A program made the translations under genes and the position numbers. A stretch of 64,000 nucleotides of DNA from a virus. The stretch lies in the IMG/VR virus record IMGVR_UViG_3300020419_000010, positions 28,433 to 92,432 of that record. The stretch is one strand, 5' to 3'. The notes beneath the pieces were generated by a model. The model made no database searches, was not told the DNA's origin, and saw only the letters and a program-made list of their open reading frames with translations. This document shows positions 59,590-64,000 of this stretch, one piece after another; the stretch's first letter is position 1; each line of letters starts with the position of its first letter.

Positions 59590-59837
59590 TGGATAAACCT
59601 AGATTCCTCCCTGTTGAAGGAGAAGAAAACAAAGGTTTGTTTCGTGATACCGAAAGTAACGCGATTGTATATCGGGACTCTGATGAGTACGATAAATATA
59701 TGCAGTCGTATAATCAAAGGCAAAGGAAAAAGGAGGAGTTTACCAATCTGCAAGGAGAGGTAAAGGATCTCAAATCTGATGTTTCTGACATCAAAAATTT
59801 ACTACTGAAACTTATTAACAAAGAAAATGACAGTTGA
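59589..59837 (+). CDS. Small coiled-coil protein (82 aa)
   Basis: TAATG overlap with the upstream gene. The C-terminal heptads (EEFTNLQGEVKDLKSDVSD then IKNLLLKLI) predict a coiled coil. A short conserved protein placed before the tail fibre; perhaps a fibre connector or chaperone. Confidence 0.6.
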   Translation: MDKPRFLPVEGEENKGLFRDTESNAIVYRDSDEYDKYMQSYNQRQRKKEEFTNLQGEVKDLKSDVSDIKNLLLKLINKENDS

Positions 59838-60057
59838 TGTGAAAGAAAATAGTTCACCTGATGAACTACTTGAAGGGTTTAAAACCCGCTATCAAAAGAT
59901 ACTTGATGAGAACAAATCATTAAGTAATAAGATTAGAGACAATGAAACTACTGCACTAAAACTGTTAGGTGCAATAGAAACTTTGGAATATCTTTATCCA
60001 CATACACCAGAAGCAAAGACAGAGGAAGCACCAGGAACACCAGCATCAGTCGAGTAG
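59827..60057 (+). CDS. Small coiled-coil protein (76 aa)
   Basis: Overlaps the previous gene by 11 bases in another frame. Central helix (FKTRYQKILDENKSLSNKI) and Pro/Ala/Glu-rich tail. Similar in size and character to its neighbour; role unknown. Confidence 0.55.
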   Translation: MTVDVKENSSPDELLEGFKTRYQKILDENKSLSNKIRDNETTALKLLGAIETLEYLYPHTPEAKTEEAPGTPASVE

Positions 60058-60071
60058 CATCGTATTTGCGG

Positions 60072-60079
60072 TATAAATA
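60072..60079 (+). promoter_or_regulatory. T4-type late promoter upstream of the tail fibre
   Basis: Exact TATAAATA, 35 bases before the fibre ATG, in a 56-base gap. A CAGGAGA stretch follows. Confidence 0.75.
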
Positions 60080-60113
60080 ACAGGAGACCTCCTTGTGTCA
60101 TTCAATATAAACA

Positions 60114-63100
60114 ATGGCAAATAGACTACAACTACGACGTGACGGTGCACAGCAATGGGCAAACGTTAACCCAATTCTTGCACAGGGCGAACTTGGTATT
60201 GAACTCGATACCTCTCGTCTAAAAATCGGTGATGGTGTTACACCATGGAACTCACTGAAATATGAACGTCCACTAGAAACTGAAAGTAATACTGCAAATA
60301 CACTTGTTAAGCGTGACGCTGACGGTAACTTTGAAGCGGGTGCCATTACTGCTTCAATCGTTGGTAACGCTGCTACTGCAACTAGACTTGCTAACGCTAG
60401 ATCATTCACCCTAACAGGTGACATGACTGGTTCTGCTAGTTTTGATGGTTCTGCAAACATTAACATTACTGCTGAACTAAACTACCAACCAGGTCTACCT
60501 CACTATGACGCAAACAATCTTAGCGCGACTGGAACTTATACTCAAATTACACTTGACTCTCGTGGTCGTGTTACTACTGCTAATAACCCTACAACACTAG
60601 CAGGATATGGTATCACTGACGCGACACCAAGTGACCCAGATCTAATTGCACTTGCTGCTATAACATCTCTTGGTTTACTATCAAGAACTGGAAATGGAAC
60701 TGCTGTAACCAGACAGATTACAGGTGCATCTGGTCAGATTGTTATGACCAATGGTTCTGGTGCAACAGGTGACCCACAGGTAGGACTTGCTGATACACCA
60801 GTTGTTGTTGGATCATATAACCCAACAGGATCTGTATCATTAGATCAACCTCAGTTATCTGTATCAGAGACAGCAAGTATTCACCAAACAGTTAATACAC
60901 CTGACTTTACAGTAGACAGATATGGTAGATTAACATATGCAGCAACAGCACCTATCGCTACTGCGACACAGGGTACAGAATCAGCACTATGGGACTCAGG
61001 AACAACATATGCACGATATGCAAAGGTTAAAAATTCAAATGATCGCCTCTATGAGGCTATCCTTGCTGTTAACAGTGGTGGCAGCGAACCTACACACACC
61101 GACACCAGTGATACAGGATCTTGGAGATATCTCGGATCTGCTCTAAGTCCACAAAAGGGTTTAGCATCATTCAACCAAGAAGACTTTGACGTAACAGCAT
61201 GGAATAGTGCGGGTAACTACGAAGGTGGTTTCGTTACTATTGCACAGGCAGGGGTAGATAATACACAACTACAAAATAACAGAGTTTCATTTGCAGACGG
61301 TAATACAAAAGAAGACTTTGAACTAGATCAAGAATTAACTGCAACCACAGGTTACAGAGGATTCAATTACTTAAACTATATTAAAATTAATGATACCAGT
61401 GGTAACCTATTAATTGGTGCTAATAACACTGGTGATAGTGGATCAGGAGAGATTGACATAAACGTCAGATCATATTATAGTGATCCTGACATTACACTTG
61501 ATGGTTCTGTTGATCAGAAACTTGATAAGACTGGTGATGGTAATTTAACATTCCAGTTAACTCAAAGCAGTTCTAGTGCTAGAACAGTCTTAATCAACGC
61601 TACAAACTCTGGTGCTGGTGATGCAAAGATTGATATCACATCAGAAAATGATATTACAATCAATGCAACTAACGTTTCTAATAGAGTAAACGTAGAAGGT
61701 TTCCAGTTCCAAGATGATACTCTAAGTAGCACTGCTGCTACTATGATCTTGGACCCAGGTGATGACGATGCTGCAACTGGTAAAGTTCAGATTCGTGGTG
61801 ACCTACAAGTAGATGGTACTACAACAACTGTTAACTCAACTGTTGTAACTATTGATGATCCTATCATCGTATTAGGTGGAGATACTACACCTGTATCAGA
61901 TGACAATAAGGATCGTGGTGTCGAGTTTTCTTATTACGATAGTCAGGCACGAAAAGGATTCTATGGATGGGACGAAGATTACGCGAACGCTAACATGTGG
62001 TCTGGCACTGGTGGGTATCGCTTCCTCTACAACGCGACTAACACAAGTGAAGTTTTTACTGGTACTGATGCTCCTATCATCGCTGGTAACCTCAGACTAA
62101 CAACAAACACAGGATCTACTTGGAAGACACCTACAACAGGTACATTGGTTGTAACTGGTGGTGTAGGTATTTCTGAAAACATTAACGTTGGTGGAACATC
62201 CCACTTAAACGGTAACGTTGAGATAGATGGCACAGTTGATATTGATGCAGACTTTGCAGTCAGATCTGGCACGACTGATAAATTTACAGTCGCATCAAGT
62301 TCTGGTAATACAGTAATTGAAGGTACATTAGATGTACAGTTAGAAACTGAGATAACAGATAACTTAATAATAAAAGCAGACAATAAAAAGTTTGATATCC
62401 AAACTGCTGCTGGTGTCAGTAAGTTTGAGGTAGATACTGACAATGGTAATATACACACAGATGGTACTCTTGATGTAGACAGTGGTGTTACACTCAACAG
62501 TACTCTCGATGTTGATAACAACGTTACATTAAATGCAGAATTAGATGTTGATGGCAACTCATTATTCCATAACAACATCACTCTTGATACAACTGGTAAG
62601 AACTTTAAGATCACAAATGGATCACAAGATAAGTTCTCTGTTCTATCTACAAATGGTAATACAGATATCAGAGGTACATTAGATGTAGGATCTAATGCTA
62701 TCTTCGAGACAAACCTATCTGTAAATGGTAATACTACATTAGGTAACCAAGCATCTGATAATCTTACAGTAAATGCTGACGCTGTATTTACTGATAACCT
62801 TACAGTTAATCAGGCAGTAGATTTTGATTCTACTCTTAATGTAGATCAAGCAGTAGATTTCAATTCAACTCTTGTAGTTGATGGTCAAACAACAATCTAT
62901 GATTCTTTAATCTTACAGTCTGACAACGAAGTATTAAACATTAATAATGATGCTGCACAGACACAGTTCTCTATTGACTTTGATAATGGTAATACAATCA
63001 TTGGTAGAAGTGGACAAGGTACAGGTACATTAACAGTCCATGGTAATTCTACATTCAATGATCTAGCAACATTTACTGACAATGTAATTGTTGGTAATGC

Positions 63101-64000
63101 AAATACTGACACTCTCACAGTAAATTCTGTTTCACAATTTACAGATGATGTCACAGTTGATGGTAGTCTAACTGTAAACACAAACGCATTAATAGAAGGT
63201 AACCTAACAGTTAACGGAGTCACTACAACTGTTAACAGCACTACGGTTACATTAGATGACCCTATAATTACATTGGGTGGAGATACTGCTCCTGCATCTG
63301 ACGACGCAAAAGATCGTGGTGTAGAGTTCCGTTATTTCAATTCATCTGCTAAACTAGGATTCTTCGGGTGGGATGATTCTGCATTAAGATATGTATTCTT
63401 ACATGACGCAACAAACAACTCAGAAGTGTTCGGTGGTACCAAGTCAGGAATTGACGCAGGGTCCATAAAATTATTCAATACAACAAATGCAACTAACTCT
63501 GCAACTGGTACTCTCATTGTTGGCGGTGGGGCTGGTATCGGTCTTGATCTTTATGTTGGGGATGATCTTACAGTCGGTGACAATGGATCATTTGGTGGCA
63601 ACGTTGACATCACTGGAACTCTTGATGTAACAGATGACTTCGCTGTTGCTTCTACATTTACAGTTGATGCCCAAACAGGTAACACATTTGCTAATGGTAC
63701 ATTCACTGTCAACGGTGACGCTACGATTGGTAATCAGGCGGGTGACTCACATACTGTCACTGGTACTGTACAATTCAATCAGGCAGTAACTGGTAGTGCA
63801 AGATTCAACATCAGAAACCTCAAAGTTGGTACTGATGCTGCTAATGAAATATCCACATCTTCTGGTAATCTAATATTAGATTCTGCTGGTGGTACAGTAA
63901 ACATAACAGACCACGCTGACGTGGATGGAGACTTAAATGTTGACGGTAATACTAAGGTTGATGGCACTCTTACTGTCGATGGTAATACTACTATCGGTAA
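60114..64000 (+). CDS. Tail fibre protein, 3'-truncated by window edge
   Basis: Open for at least 1295 codons to the right edge. The first 50 residues (LQLRRDGAQQWANVNPIL ... SRLKIGDGVTPWNSL) match the Mtd-type N-terminal domain by which fibres attach. Next is a phage tail repeat segment (GNAATATRLANARSF, TLTGDMTGSASFDGSANI), then one CBM-like W..Y unit (about 285-335). Two diverged copies of a 90-120-residue module (TVNSTxVTxDDPIIxLGGD ... KDRGVEF ... NSEVFxG) begin near residues 570 and 1035. Between and after them are short LDVDGN/LTVNGN beta repeats as in trimeric fibre shafts. Attaches to the baseplate and recognises the host surface. Confidence 0.8.
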   Translation, partial: MANRLQLRRDGAQQWANVNPILAQGELGIELDTSRLKIGDGVTPWNSLKYERPLETESNTANTLVKRDADGNFEAGAITASIVGNAATATRLANARSFTLTGDMTGSASFDGSANINITAELNYQPGLPHYDANNLSATGTYTQITLDSRGRVTTANNPTTLAGYGITDATPSDPDLIALAAITSLGLLSRTGNGTAVTRQITGASGQIVMTNGSGATGDPQVGLADTPVVVGSYNPTGSVSLDQPQLSVSETASIHQTVNTPDFTVDRYGRLTYAATAPIATATQGTESALWDSGTTYARYAKVKNSNDRLYEAILAVNSGGSEPTHTDTSDTGSWRYLGSALSPQKGLASFNQEDFDVTAWNSAGNYEGGFVTIAQAGVDNTQLQNNRVSFADGNTKEDFELDQELTATTGYRGFNYLNYIKINDTSGNLLIGANNTGDSGSGEIDINVRSYYSDPDITLDGSVDQKLDKTGDGNLTFQLTQSSSSARTVLINATNSGAGDAKIDITSENDITINATNVSNRVNVEGFQFQDDTLSSTAATMILDPGDDDAATGKVQIRGDLQVDGTTTTVNSTVVTIDDPIIVLGGDTTPVSDDNKDRGVEFSYYDSQARKGFYGWDEDYANANMWSGTGGYRFLYNATNTSEVFTGTDAPIIAGNLRLTTNTGSTWKTPTTGTLVVTGGVGISENINVGGTSHLNGNVEIDGTVDIDADFAVRSGTTDKFTVASSSGNTVIEGTLDVQLETEITDNLIIKADNKKFDIQTAAGVSKFEVDTDNGNIHTDGTLDVDSGVTLNSTLDVDNNVTLNAELDVDGNSLFHNNITLDTTGKNFKITNGSQDKFSVLSTNGNTDIRGTLDVGSNAIFETNLSVNGNTTLGNQASDNLTVNADAVFTDNLTVNQAVDFDSTLNVDQAVDFNSTLVVDGQTTIYDSLILQSDNEVLNINNDAAQTQFSIDFDNGNTIIGRSGQGTGTLTVHGNSTFNDLATFTDNVIVGNANTDTLTVNSVSQFTDDVTVDGSLTVNTNALIEGNLTVNGVTTTVNSTTVTLDDPIITLGGDTAPASDDAKDRGVEFRYFNSSAKLGFFGWDDSALRYVFLHDATNNSEVFGGTKSGIDAGSIKLFNTTNATNSATGTLIVGGGAGIGLDLYVGDDLTVGDNGSFGGNVDITGTLDVTDDFAVASTFTVDAQTGNTFANGTFTVNGDATIGNQAGDSHTVTGTVQFNQAVTGSARFNIRNLKVGTDAANEISTSSGNLILDSAGGTVNITDHADVDGDLNVDGNTKVDGTLTVDGNTTIG

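Noticed and set aside
1-64000. CRISPR arrays, insertion sequences, integrase or attachment sites
   Set aside because: No regularly spaced direct repeats, transposase or recombinase motifs seen; repeats found are protein modules.

Overview
The window is a contiguous piece of a T4-like myovirus genome from a marine host, most probably a cyanophage. All genes lie on the + strand, are packed with ATGA/TAATG overlaps, and are A+T-rich. The baseplate set gp25, gp6, gp8 and a DUF4815-type protein, giant modular structural proteins, several 2OG-Fe(II) oxygenases, T4-type late promoters (TATAAATA) and a cyanophage-style tail fibre all support this. A SAR11 host (pelagiphage) cannot be excluded from sequence alone. 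No photosynthesis genes, tRNAs, integrases, insertion sequences or CRISPR arrays were seen.

Region 1 (1-3.6 kb) is one oxygenase/helicase cluster: a 5'-truncated 2OG-Fe(II) oxygenase, a second oxygenase, a small conserved protein, a superfamily 2 DEAH helicase and two more oxygenases. Region 2 (3.6-14 kb) is a string of short operons of very small, mostly acidic proteins of unknown function, with two further oxygenases. Ten operon-leading genes there share one layout: a TGTGACA/TGTCACA-like motif, then a sigma70-type -10 box, then the octamer-like element CAACCAC a few bases after the expected transcription start, then the first ATG. Downstream genes in each operon are translationally coupled. 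Two clear hairpin terminators (about 11.3 kb and 12.67 kb) and a 240-base gene-free, structured stretch (11154-11393) sit between operons.

Region 3 (14-21.8 kb) begins with a strong extended -10 promoter and an imperfect tandem repeat. It carries a conserved cyanophage protein, an NlpC/P60-like peptidase, an AbrB-like small protein, another oxygenase, a coiled-coil protein, a 1362-residue virion protein with DUF5648-like repeats, a PAAR-like spike-tip protein and a short basic protein.

Region 4 (21.8-64 kb) is the late baseplate/fibre module: gp25, gp6, a single 21.2 kb gene for a 7076-residue protein, a YHYH/Ig protein, a protein ending in a cupredoxin-like domain, a repeat protein, gp8, a 2481-residue DUF4815-type protein, two coiled-coil proteins and a tail fibre that runs off the right edge. 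TATAAATA-type late promoters precede gp25, the YHYH protein, the cupredoxin protein, gp8 and the fibre. A small set of repeat modules (GxGY/GGGGxGA, GE..G..SGA, FDG..LNGVIQ, CBM-like W..Y..GD, YHYH, Ig, LamG) is shuffled among these proteins. This is the most striking property of the window and suggests a modular adhesin/baseplate surface built around a giant protein.
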